Source of the DNA: CAZBDU01 sp964490725
GTDB taxonomy: Bacteria; Spirochaetota; Spirochaetia; SZUA-6; DRHE01
Length of the DNA stretch: 64,000 nt
Assembly: GCA_964490725.1 (NCBI GenBank)
Contig: CAZBDU010000021.1
Coordinates: forward strand, 1-64,000
Direction of reading: 5' to 3'
The notes under the pieces are model-generated. The model was given only the letters and a program-made list of their open reading frames with translations. It was not told where the DNA came from and ran no database searches. The position numbers were made by a program, and so were the translations under genes. Below, one piece after another: positions 1 through 7,634 of this stretch. Each line of letters opens with the position of its first letter. Within the stretch, counting starts at the first letter, position 1.

Positions 1-193
1 CCTCCGGGGCTTCCGCAGCTGGCTCGGCGGGCGCCGGCGTCGAAGGGACGCTCGGCGAGGCCGCCGGCCGGCGGGAGCACCCCGCCAGCAACCCTCCCCA
101 CAGCGCGCACAGCAGGAGCGGGAGAAGCAGCAGGGGCGGCCCGAAGGGTGTCCGCTGCGTCCCGGCGCGTCTCAGACGGACACGGTGCGCCAT
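1..193 (-). CDS. Lipoprotein, N-terminal part (runs off window)
   Basis: Only the first 64 codons lie in the window. The start ATG is followed by a basic n-region rich in Arg, a long hydrophobic stretch (LLLLPLLLCALWGGLL) and a lipobox LLAGC, so the product should be a secreted lipoprotein anchored at the Cys. After the Cys the chain turns into a Pro/Ala/Ser-rich linker, as in many surface lipoproteins. It begins 7 nt after the stop of the large Ig-repeat lipoprotein gene on the same strand and is probably the third gene of that operon. The function cannot be told because the mature domain is outside the window. Confidence 0.7.
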   Translation of the reverse strand, partial: MAHRVRLRRAGTQRTPFGPPLLLLPLLLCALWGGLLAGCSRRPAASPSVPSTPAPAEPAAEAPE

Positions 194-200
194 GATCGAA

Positions 201-1670
201 TCACAATCCGCTCGCCGTGGAGGTGTCCGATCCCGGCAGGCTCTGGTTCCCGGCCTCGTCGGTGAGGGTTACCTGGACCTCCACGAGGTCGTTCGCGACG
301 GCACGAAGGGTCAGGGTCACCTTCCCGCTGCCGGGCAGGATGCCGCTGGTTGGCTCATCCACGGTACAGTTTGTGCAGTCGGCCGGGTCAACGTTGTAGG
401 TGGTCCCGCCCTCCCCGGTGATCTTCAGAGGCACCCCCGCGCTGTTTTCCCCTGAGTCGATGGTGCCGTCCTTGTCGTCGATCTGCACGATGGGCTTGGC
501 AGGAACGTCCAGATCCGCCCTGGAGCCGGCGCTCCCCGCAGCGCCCTGGTTGCCCGCCGCATCGGTGAGGGTTACCGAGACCGTGACCGGCCCATTGTCC
601 GGCACGGTGATGGTCCGGGTAACGGCGCCCCCCACCAGTGCGCCGGTGTTGCCGCCGGGGAGGGCGGCGTTTACGGGGACAATCTCATAGGTCGTGCCGG
701 CTTCGCCGCTGATGGTGACGTCCACCCCGGAGCTCTCCAGCAGGTTGATCCAGCCGTCCCCGTCGACGATGTCCACCGACGGAGCGGCCGGAGCATCCAG
801 GTCCGCGCTGGAGCCGTCGGAGCCCTCGGCGCTCCGGCTGCCCAGAGGATCCTCGAGGAACGCCGAAAGGGTCAGGGCGCCCGGGTCGATCGCGCTGAGC
901 TTCCCGGTGACAGGTGTGGAGGTCAGGGTCCCTGTGAGAGCCACGGAGACGGTGGCGTTGGCGGGCGTGATGGTGTAGGTCGTCCCCGCCAGACCGCTGA
1001 GGGTGAAGTCCACCCCGGCGCCGTTCTCGGAGATGTTGATCAGCCCGTCGCCGTCCAGGATCGCGATCACCGGCGGGTCCGGGGAGGTGATGTAGGCGAA
1101 GGAGCCGGCGGCGGTGGACGCCCCGGTGTTGCCGGCCGGATCGGTCAGAGCGACGGAGAGGATGACCGGACCGTTGGCGACGGCGCTGAAGCTGCGCGTG
1201 TCGGTGCCGCCGCTAAGGGTGCCGGTGTTCCCTCCAGTAACCAGGGCATTCGTCGGGGCGATCGCATAGGAGCACCCGGCGGCTCCAGTGATGGTCATAC
1301 CCACCCCGGTGCCGTTCTCGGTGGGGCCAATGTAGCCGTCGCCGTCGGCCAGGGTGACTGAGGGAGGGCTGGGAGGAGTGAGGTCCGCCGTGGAGTTGGC
1401 GCCTCCGGGGCTACCGGTGTTTCCCGCCGCATCGGTCAGGGTCACCGACAGGGTTACCAGACCGTCGCTGGAAGCGGTGAAGGAGCCCGTGGCCGCGCCG
1501 CCGGTGAGCGTCCCGCTGGCCCCGGCGCCCAGAAGGGCGTTCGCGGCGCCGACGGTATAGGTCGCGCCGGTCTCCCCGACGATGGTGAACTGCACGCCGC
1601 TGTTCTCGCCGATGTTGATCAACCCGTCGCCATCGAGGATGGTCACGGCGGGGGCCGCCGGTGCGGTGGT
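201..1670 (-). repeat. Five tandem ~290-bp coding repeats
   Basis: Within the large lipoprotein gene the codons for the D-x-D-G motif recur near 470, 760, 1046, 1337 and 1628, i.e. every 286-291 bp. The units are diverged at DNA level but similar in protein (E-N-S-G-V, G-T-T-Y, G-N-T-G, L-T-D-x-A-G-N). Such arrays can change copy number by recombination and tend to collapse in short-read assemblies. Confidence 0.8.
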
Positions 1671-3557
1671 GTCCACAACGATGGCCTTGGCTCCACCCAG
1701 GGACTCCGGCGTGCCCGGGGCCGGCAGCGCCAGACCGGCGGCGTTGCCCGCGTTGTCGCGGATGGTCCCCGCCAGGGAGCCGCTGCCTGCGTAGTCCAGG
1801 TCGCCGGAGGCGTCTCCGGGCTGCACCGTGTAGCGGAAGGTGAGGGTGCTCGTGCCGTGGCCGCTGCGATAAATCGCCTGGCGGTCTGTGGCGCCGGTCT
1901 CCAGGGTAAGGGCCGGCGTGCCGGTGACGTAGACCGTTTCACTGAAGCGCACCGTCACGTCGACGTCGGACCCGGCCTTGTAGGAGCCGTTCGGGGTGGG
2001 CGAGGTCACCAGCTGCACGGACGCCGCCAGCAGGTCGGCCAGCAGCCTGACCCCCGTGCTGGTGGTGGTCGGGGCGGGGTTGCCCACGTCGTCGTAGACC
2101 GCCGCGTCGGCAGGGCGGATCTCCACAGTTTCCACCCCGGTGGGCGTTCCCGAGTACCTCAGGCCCACGCGGACCGTCTGCTCGCCGCCCTGGAGGGCCG
2201 TTCCGTCGGTTCTGCTCACCGTATGGCCGGCCAGGCTCACGGTGCTGCCGTTCGCCTGGAAGTCCACCGTCAGATCCCCGGGCTGCAGGGCGCCGCTCCC
2301 GGCGGCGGTGGAGTACACCGCATCGTCGAAGGTGAGATCGAAGTAGCTGTTGTCCGCTGCCAGGGTGCCCGTCACGATGGCGGGGGCAACGGGATCGTCA
2401 TAGATGGCAAACGAGGTGTGGGAATCGCGGTCCCCCGAGTCCTTGGCGGAGATCGTGACCGTGAGGGTTCCGGAAAGAGTGTTGGCGCTCACCCCGAAGG
2501 TGAAGCTGAACGCCCCGGTAAGGGAATCGACGTCGGTGATGTTGGCGCCCGCCACCGGCGGTGAGCCGTCGGCGACGGCGTAGGCGAAGTAGGGCAGATC
2601 CGCCGGCTCGGTGACCGTGCCGTTCACCGTGATACCGGTGGTGGCCCTCGAGGAGTACTGCTGCGGGTAGACCAGGTTCTCCACCTCCGGCGCGATATTG
2701 GCGTCGATCAGCTGCACCGCTGTTTCCGACTCGTCCCCGCCGAAGTCCACCGCTCTCAAGACGAAGGTCAGCGTGCCGGAGCGGCCGAAAGTGGACAGCT
2801 GGTCGCTGAAGGAGCCGTCAGCCGAGTCGAAGGTGAAGGTGCCGTTGGAGTAGGCGCCGTCCCCGTCGCTGTGGGGCGAGCCCGGCCCCAAATACAGCTC
2901 CCCGCCGGCCGGCGGGGTGCCCGGCACCTCCCAGGAGATGCGCTCCACATTGCTGGTGGAGGGATCGTTGTCGGCGTTGGTCACCTTCCCGGCGATGTTC
3001 ACGATCAGGCCGTAGGTGGAGTAGCTCGCGGGGCTTTCGAGGGCGATGTGCGGGCCGGTGGGGTCGTCGAACAGGGAGATCGCCAGCTCGGTGGCGTTGC
3101 CGTTGCGGTCGGTGAGGAGGAAGGTCAGAAGCTGCGGACCGGACAGGTCCACGGCGGAGATCTCCAGGCCGAAAGCGCCGCTGGCCGGCTGGTAGGTGAA
3201 GGTGCCGTCCGCGGGGCTCACGGAGTAGGTCCCGTCCTCGGCAAAGGTCACGGTGCGGTTCAGCGTGGCGGTGTTGGGCATCCTCACCTCCAGGGACCTC
3301 AAGGATCCCAGATGGTCTCCCTCCCGGGCGGAGGAGTCCTCCAGCGCCCCGATCACCGTGATGCGGGTCTTGTAGAAGCTGTTGGCCTTGGGCTGGACGA
3401 TCGTGATCACCGGATCGATCTGGTCCTCCACGATCCGCAGGAGCGCCCGGTCCACCGGTTCTGGACAGGACAGCAAGGCGGCGGAGGCTGAGGCCAGAAG
3501 CAGCATCCGCACCATGATTCCTCCCAGGCCTGCAACGCTCCTTGGGCGTCTCTTCAT
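201..3557 (-). CDS. Large lipoprotein with tandem Ig-like repeats
   Basis: 1118-residue surface protein. Residues 1-31 contain an n-region, a hydrophobic core and the lipobox-like ALLSC, so it is probably lipidated and exported. The N-terminal half has diverse beta-sandwich stretches with cadherin/bacterial Ig-like character (for example DLSGPQLLTFLLTDRNGNAT). The C-terminal half is five tandem repeats of about 96 residues, each opening with a D-x-D-G motif (ILDGDGLIN, LADGDGYIG, IVDGDGWIN, IDDKDGTID) and ending near LTDxAGNxG. The D-x-D-G loops could bind calcium (inference). The ATG is directly adjacent to the stop of the upstream transglutaminase/TPR gene, so the two are translationally linked. 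The likely role is a structural or adhesive cell-surface protein; no enzymatic motif is seen. Confidence 0.85.
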   Translation of the reverse strand: MKRRPRSVAGLGGIMVRMLLLASASAALLSCPEPVDRALLRIVEDQIDPVITIVQPKANSFYKTRITVIGALEDSSAREGDHLGSLRSLEVRMPNTATLNRTVTFAEDGTYSVSPADGTFTYQPASGAFGLEISAVDLSGPQLLTFLLTDRNGNATELAISLFDDPTGPHIALESPASYSTYGLIVNIAGKVTNADNDPSTSNVERISWEVPGTPPAGGELYLGPGSPHSDGDGAYSNGTFTFDSADGSFSDQLSTFGRSGTLTFVLRAVDFGGDESETAVQLIDANIAPEVENLVYPQQYSSRATTGITVNGTVTEPADLPYFAYAVADGSPPVAGANITDVDSLTGAFSFTFGVSANTLSGTLTVTISAKDSGDRDSHTSFAIYDDPVAPAIVTGTLAADNSYFDLTFDDAVYSTAAGSGALQPGDLTVDFQANGSTVSLAGHTVSRTDGTALQGGEQTVRVGLRYSGTPTGVETVEIRPADAAVYDDVGNPAPTTTSTGVRLLADLLAASVQLVTSPTPNGSYKAGSDVDVTVRFSETVYVTGTPALTLETGATDRQAIYRSGHGTSTLTFRYTVQPGDASGDLDYAGSGSLAGTIRDNAGNAAGLALPAPGTPESLGGAKAIVVDTTAPAAPAVTILDGDGLINIGENSGVQFTIVGETGATYTVGAANALLGAGASGTLTGGAATGSFTASSDGLVTLSVTLTDAAGNTGSPGGANSTADLTPPSPPSVTLADGDGYIGPTENGTGVGMTITGAAGCSYAIAPTNALVTGGNTGTLSGGTDTRSFSAVANGPVILSVALTDPAGNTGASTAAGSFAYITSPDPPVIAILDGDGLINISENGAGVDFTLSGLAGTTYTITPANATVSVALTGTLTSTPVTGKLSAIDPGALTLSAFLEDPLGSRSAEGSDGSSADLDAPAAPSVDIVDGDGWINLLESSGVDVTISGEAGTTYEIVPVNAALPGGNTGALVGGAVTRTITVPDNGPVTVSVTLTDAAGNQGAAGSAGSRADLDVPAKPIVQIDDKDGTIDSGENSAGVPLKITGEGGTTYNVDPADCTNCTVDEPTSGILPGSGKVTLTLRAVANDLVEVQVTLTDEAGNQSLPGSDTSTASGL

Positions 3558-5723
3558 CTACTCACCCTCCGCGAAGAGCACCGTGTCGCGAACCGCCCCG
3601 GCCGCCCGGCCGCCTTCGCCGCGATCGAGATAGGTGTAGCCCTCGATCAGGCTCGGATTGAGGGCGCGAACCCTCTGGAAGTAGCCGGTGGCCCGGTCGT
3701 AGTTCTCCAGCTCGTAGTAGCACCTGGCCAGGTTGAGCAGCAGAGTCGCGTACACCGGCAGCTCCGTCTCGCCCTGCTCCTCCAGATAGCGCTCCACCCG
3801 GTGGAAGCTGCGCAGAGCGCTCTGATAGTCGCTCTGCAGGTAGAAGACGTTTCCCAGGTTGACGATCGCGCTCAGGTAGTTGCGATCCAGGCTCAGGGCC
3901 GTGTTGAAGGCTTTCTGAGCCTGGGCGTAGCGGCCGTACCGAGCGCAAACGATGCCCAACCGGTTGTACTGCCGCTTGTCCCCTGCCTGCTCGGCGGCGG
4001 ACTGGTAGTCCTCCAGCACCAGGTCCACCAGCCGCTCGACGGTGGCCCGGAAGGCGGCCACGATCGCCTCCCGGCTTCCGTACTGCAACCCCAGGTCCAC
4101 CTCCCGCAGCCCCACGGGCCGGTAGATCTCCTGCGACGCCCGGGTGCGGTAGAAGCCCCTGCGATCCGGCTCGGCGTCCAGGGCGCCGAACTCCTCGGCC
4201 CCCTTGCGCCAGGCCGCCAGGAAGTCCTCTGCGCCGATCATGGTGATCTCCACCGGCACCCACAGCTCCCCGTCGATGTTCAGCGTCACGCTCTTCTCCG
4301 GGTGCACGTCCCGGTAGTCCCGTGAGGGCACCTTGGAGTTGAAGGCGGCGTAGATGTGTCCCGGAACGGTGATGAAGGCGGATTCCACGCCGACGGTTTC
4401 CAGAAGTGCGCAGTACAGGACGGTCAGGTCGTCGCAGTCTCCGCTCAGGCGCTTCAGGGTGTCCCGGGGCAGGCTGATCGAGTCCACCCTCTGGGGATTC
4501 TCCTGCACCGCCGTGAACGGGGACGTGGGGTCCACCTGGTAGATGCAGCCGATCTCCTTCAGGGCGTAGTAGACCTGCATGCCGATCTGAAGCGGCTCGC
4601 TGAACCCCGGAACCACCTCTTCCTTGGCGGCCTGGCGGACGAAGGAGGTGTAATTGCGCAGGGCGCTGTCCGCCGCCGTGACGAAGGCGCCGACCTTGCG
4701 GTCGTCGTCCCAGGTCAGGGCGGTCTTGTCGTGCAGATCGTAAGACACCGGTACCACCTGCCTGGCCGGTTTGCCCCGGGAGAGGTACTCGACGATCACC
4801 TCGCCGGTCAGGGGGGTGATGCCCTCGGTGGTGAACACCTGCTGGTTGAAAGAGGCCAGGAGCCCCACCGTGCGGCTCTCCCCCGGCCCCAGCAGCGGAA
4901 TGGCGGCGGCCTTGGTGGGGGAGTCCATGAAGCCAGCCTGAAAGAAGGAGACCTGCAGATCTGTAATCGGGAACTTCTCCACGTTGGAGAGGCTCACCGT
5001 GGCGATCGGATTCTGCGCGTAATAGCTCTGCATGGCTGCGAACAGGGGAGGCACCCGGATCTCGCCGAACTTCACGCTGCGGATGATGGCCCGCGGTGCG
5101 TCCGGGTCCTCCCCGAACCGGTAGTGCCCGGCCACCCCGACGGACAGCACGAAGCCGTTGAAGCGCGTCAGGGCGGAGAGGGAGTGGAAGTAGCGCACGT
5201 TGGGATGCACGTCCAGGCTCAGGCTGTAGGAGGGGTTGAGAGCGATCCGCAGGCCGGCTGAGGCGAGCAGCGTGGGGGAGCCCCGCGGCCCCGCAGGGTC
5301 CAGGAGGGGGAACACCGCCTCGGAGGCGCCCAGACCGAGCTCGGCCCCCACCTCGAAGTTCTTGGAGAAGCGGTTGGCGAGCCCCACACCCAGGGTTGCG
5401 TACCAGTGGTTGTGACGCCACCTCTCGTCGGCCCGGGCCGCCACGAATTGGATCGTTCCCCCCTGCAGGAATGAGTACAGGGAGGGCAGGAAGGGCATGG
5501 GCAGGCGCAGGATCGCCGAGAGGTCGTAGAAGGAGCTGTACTCCACGTCGTAGTCCCCGAACGGGGAGATGCTCTGGTACTCCGCACCGAGGGAAAGCAC
5601 GTAGCGGTACAGACGGTTCAGGTCGGCCGGTTCCTGCTGAGCAGCGAGGGGCAGCCCCACCAGGAAAACAAGAAGGCCAAAGACCGCCCTTCCCTGCCTC
5701 GGCATCATCCAGCGGGTCGTCAT
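3558..5723 (-). CDS. Exported transglutaminase-like / TPR protein
   Basis: 721 residues. A signal peptide (residues 1-29, cleavage after PLAAQ) is followed by a region to about residue 205 that alternates in the manner of an outer-membrane beta-barrel (LYSFLQGGTIQF, LGVGLANRF, LSVGVAGHYRFG). A transglutaminase-like core has the candidate catalytic Cys in LSGDCDDL (C430) and His in VPGHIYAAF (H456). C-terminal TPR units run from about residue 575 (YNRLGIVCARYGRYAQAQ, LGNVFYLQSDYQSALRSF, LARCYYELENYDRATGYF). Together this fits a cell-envelope protein that anchors or remodels peptide-linked structures; the substrate is unknown. First gene of the three-gene surface operon; a promoter with a perfect TATAAT lies just upstream. 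Confidence 0.75.
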   Translation of the reverse strand: MTTRWMMPRQGRAVFGLLVFLVGLPLAAQQEPADLNRLYRYVLSLGAEYQSISPFGDYDVEYSSFYDLSAILRLPMPFLPSLYSFLQGGTIQFVAARADERWRHNHWYATLGVGLANRFSKNFEVGAELGLGASEAVFPLLDPAGPRGSPTLLASAGLRIALNPSYSLSLDVHPNVRYFHSLSALTRFNGFVLSVGVAGHYRFGEDPDAPRAIIRSVKFGEIRVPPLFAAMQSYYAQNPIATVSLSNVEKFPITDLQVSFFQAGFMDSPTKAAAIPLLGPGESRTVGLLASFNQQVFTTEGITPLTGEVIVEYLSRGKPARQVVPVSYDLHDKTALTWDDDRKVGAFVTAADSALRNYTSFVRQAAKEEVVPGFSEPLQIGMQVYYALKEIGCIYQVDPTSPFTAVQENPQRVDSISLPRDTLKRLSGDCDDLTVLYCALLETVGVESAFITVPGHIYAAFNSKVPSRDYRDVHPEKSVTLNIDGELWVPVEITMIGAEDFLAAWRKGAEEFGALDAEPDRRGFYRTRASQEIYRPVGLREVDLGLQYGSREAIVAAFRATVERLVDLVLEDYQSAAEQAGDKRQYNRLGIVCARYGRYAQAQKAFNTALSLDRNYLSAIVNLGNVFYLQSDYQSALRSFHRVERYLEEQGETELPVYATLLLNLARCYYELENYDRATGYFQRVRALNPSLIEGYTYLDRGEGGRAAGAVRDTVLFAEGE

Positions 5724-5754
5724 AATGAGCTATCTGCTGCCTCTGTGCAGCCTC

Positions 5755-5785
5755 ATTATAACATAGCTGCATGAAAAGACCACAA
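5755..5785 (-). promoter_or_regulatory. Promoter of the surface-protein operon
   Basis: On the minus strand a consensus TATAAT (5755-5760) is preceded, after 19 bp, by TTGTGG (5780-5785). It lies 31 nt before the ATG of the transglutaminase/TPR gene. The spacer is longer than ideal, so the -35 assignment is less sure than the -10. Confidence 0.55.
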
Positions 5786-5829
5786 TAAGGTAACCCACTG
5801 ACCCAACCGACCCTGCTCACTGGAATCGC

Positions 5830-5859
5830 TTGGCTCGCGGCCGCCGCCTGACGTATCCT
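5830..5859 (+). promoter_or_regulatory. Promoter of polX-ligA
   Basis: TTGGCT (5830-5835), 18-bp spacer, TATCCT (5854-5859), 22 nt before the GTG of polX. It is divergent from the surface-operon promoter. Confidence 0.5.
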
Positions 5860-5881
5860 TAACCTATGAGGAAAGACAGCC

Positions 5882-7606
5882 GTGCCGCTCCACAACCGTG
5901 ACGTCGCCGAGATCTTCGACCAGGTCGCGGACCTCCTGGATATCGGCGGGGCCAACCAGTTCCGCATCCGCGCCTACCGTAACGCCGCCCGCACCGTGGG
6001 AGACCTGTCGCGGAACGTCGCCGACATGGTGAAGCAGGGGGAGGACCTGAGCGAGCTCCCGGGCATCGGCAAGGATCTGGCCGGCAAGATCGCCGAGATC
6101 GTCAGGACCGGCTCCCTGAAGCAGCTTCAGGAGCTGGAGGAGAAGGTGGCGCCGGGCCTGAGGGAGCTGATGAGGCTGGGCTCGCTGGGTCCCAAGCGGA
6201 CCGCTCAGATCCACAAGGAGCTGGGAATCGGGAGCCTGGATCAGCTGGAGCAGGCGGCCCGGGACCAGAAGATCCGCGCTCTGAAGGGCTTCGGTGAAAA
6301 GAGCGAGCGGAACATCCTGCAGGAAATCGAGCGAAAGCGGGCAAGCGGCCAGGCCGAACGGTTCCTGTGGATCGAGGCGGAGGAGATCACCGAGCCGCTT
6401 CTGGCACACCTGCGCGGCCTCGCCGGAGTAAAGCGGGTCACCGCCGCAGGCAGCTACCGCCGCCGCAGGGAGACGGTGGGAGACGTGGACATCCTGGTCA
6501 CCTGCGAGCGGGTGGAGCCGGTGATGGACAGCTTCACCGGCTACGAGGACGTGAAGCGGGTGCTCTCCAAGGGGAGCACCCGCTCCTCGGTGGTGCTGCG
6601 TTCCGGGCTCCAGGTGGACCTGAGGGCCGTGGCCGAGGAAAGCTACGGAGCCGCGCTGCACTACTTCACCGGCTCCAAGGCGCACAATGTGGCGGTGCGC
6701 AAGATGGGGGTGCGCCGGGACCTGAAGATCAACGAGTACGGGGTGTTTCGCGGCGAACGGCAGATCGCCGGCGGCACCGAGGAGGAAGTCTACTCCCAGG
6801 TGGAGCTCGCCTACATCGAGCCGGAGCTGCGGGAGGAACGCGGGGAGATCGAGGCGGCCCGGGAGCGAAGACTCCCGGCGCTGGTCAGCCTGGAGCAGAT
6901 CAAGGGAGACCTGCAGAGCCACACCACCGCCACCGACGGCAAGCTCAGCCTGGAGGAGATGGCGGAGGCGGCCCGCAAGCGGGGCTACGAGTACCTGGCC
7001 ATCAGCGACCACTCCAAACGGGTCACCATGGCCAGGGGGCTGGACGAAAAACGGCTGGCCGAGCAGATCGAGGCGATCGAGCGGCTGAACGCCGAGATGA
7101 AGGGTTTCCGCATCCTCAAGTCCTGCGAGGTGGACATCCTGGAGGACGGAAGCCTGGACCTTTCCGACCATATCCTGAAGGAGCTGGACCTGGTGGTGTG
7201 CGCCACCCACTACAACCGCAACCTGCCGCGGGAGAAGCAGACCGAGCGGATCATCCGGGCCATGGACAACCGCTACTTCAACATCCTGGTCCATCCCACC
7301 GGCCGGATCCTGCGCGAGCGGGGGGAGATCGACTTCGACCTGGAACGGGTGATGCGGGCGGCGGTAGAACGGGGCTGCTACCTGGAGGTGAACGCCGACC
7401 CGACCCGCCTGGACCTGAACGACGCGGCCTGCAAGATGGCCAAAGAGATGGGTCTGAAACTGTCCATCGGCACCGACGCTCACTCCGAAAGCGGGCTGGA
7501 CTTCATGCGGCTGGGGGTGGCCCAGGCCCGGCGGGGCTGGCTGGAGAGGGAGGATGTGCTGAACACCCGTTCCTGGCCCGCCCTCTCCAGGCTCCTGAAG
7601 CGCTGA
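5882..7606 (+). CDS. polX: DNA polymerase/3'-5' exonuclease PolX
   Basis: Family X DNA polymerase fused to a PHP phosphoesterase domain, acting in short-patch base-excision and gap repair. 574 residues, the usual bacterial PolX length. Order: N-terminal 8-kDa and helix-hairpin-helix region (LPGIGKDLAGKI, residues 59-70), polymerase palm with GSYRRRRETVGDVDIL giving the metal-binding D201 and D203 plus D246 in LQVDLRAV, then the PHP domain from about residue 340 (GDLQSHTTATDG; ISDHSKR; CEVD; ILVHPTGR; GTDAHSE). GTG start chosen because GAGGAA lies about 10 nt upstream and the first residues match the family start. Followed after 28 nt by ligA, so gap filling and nick sealing are encoded as a pair. 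Confidence 0.95.
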   Translation: MPLHNRDVAEIFDQVADLLDIGGANQFRIRAYRNAARTVGDLSRNVADMVKQGEDLSELPGIGKDLAGKIAEIVRTGSLKQLQELEEKVAPGLRELMRLGSLGPKRTAQIHKELGIGSLDQLEQAARDQKIRALKGFGEKSERNILQEIERKRASGQAERFLWIEAEEITEPLLAHLRGLAGVKRVTAAGSYRRRRETVGDVDILVTCERVEPVMDSFTGYEDVKRVLSKGSTRSSVVLRSGLQVDLRAVAEESYGAALHYFTGSKAHNVAVRKMGVRRDLKINEYGVFRGERQIAGGTEEEVYSQVELAYIEPELREERGEIEAARERRLPALVSLEQIKGDLQSHTTATDGKLSLEEMAEAARKRGYEYLAISDHSKRVTMARGLDEKRLAEQIEAIERLNAEMKGFRILKSCEVDILEDGSLDLSDHILKELDLVVCATHYNRNLPREKQTERIIRAMDNRYFNILVHPTGRILRERGEIDFDLERVMRAAVERGCYLEVNADPTRLDLNDAACKMAKEMGLKLSIGTDAHSESGLDFMRLGVAQARRGWLEREDVLNTRSWPALSRLLKR

Positions 7607-7634
7607 AGGACAGCCGTCGAAGAGCGAGGAGGTT

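Noticed and set aside
3562..5967. 800-codon minus-strand frame overlapping the transglutaminase/TPR gene
   Set aside because: Same strand, shifted frame, Arg/Pro/Gly-rich low complexity without motifs; the overlapping frame has signal peptide, transglutaminase core and TPRs.
5864..7483. 540-codon minus-strand frame opposite polX
   Set aside because: Antisense shadow of polX; no recognisable domain and an amino-acid make-up typical of GC-driven frames.
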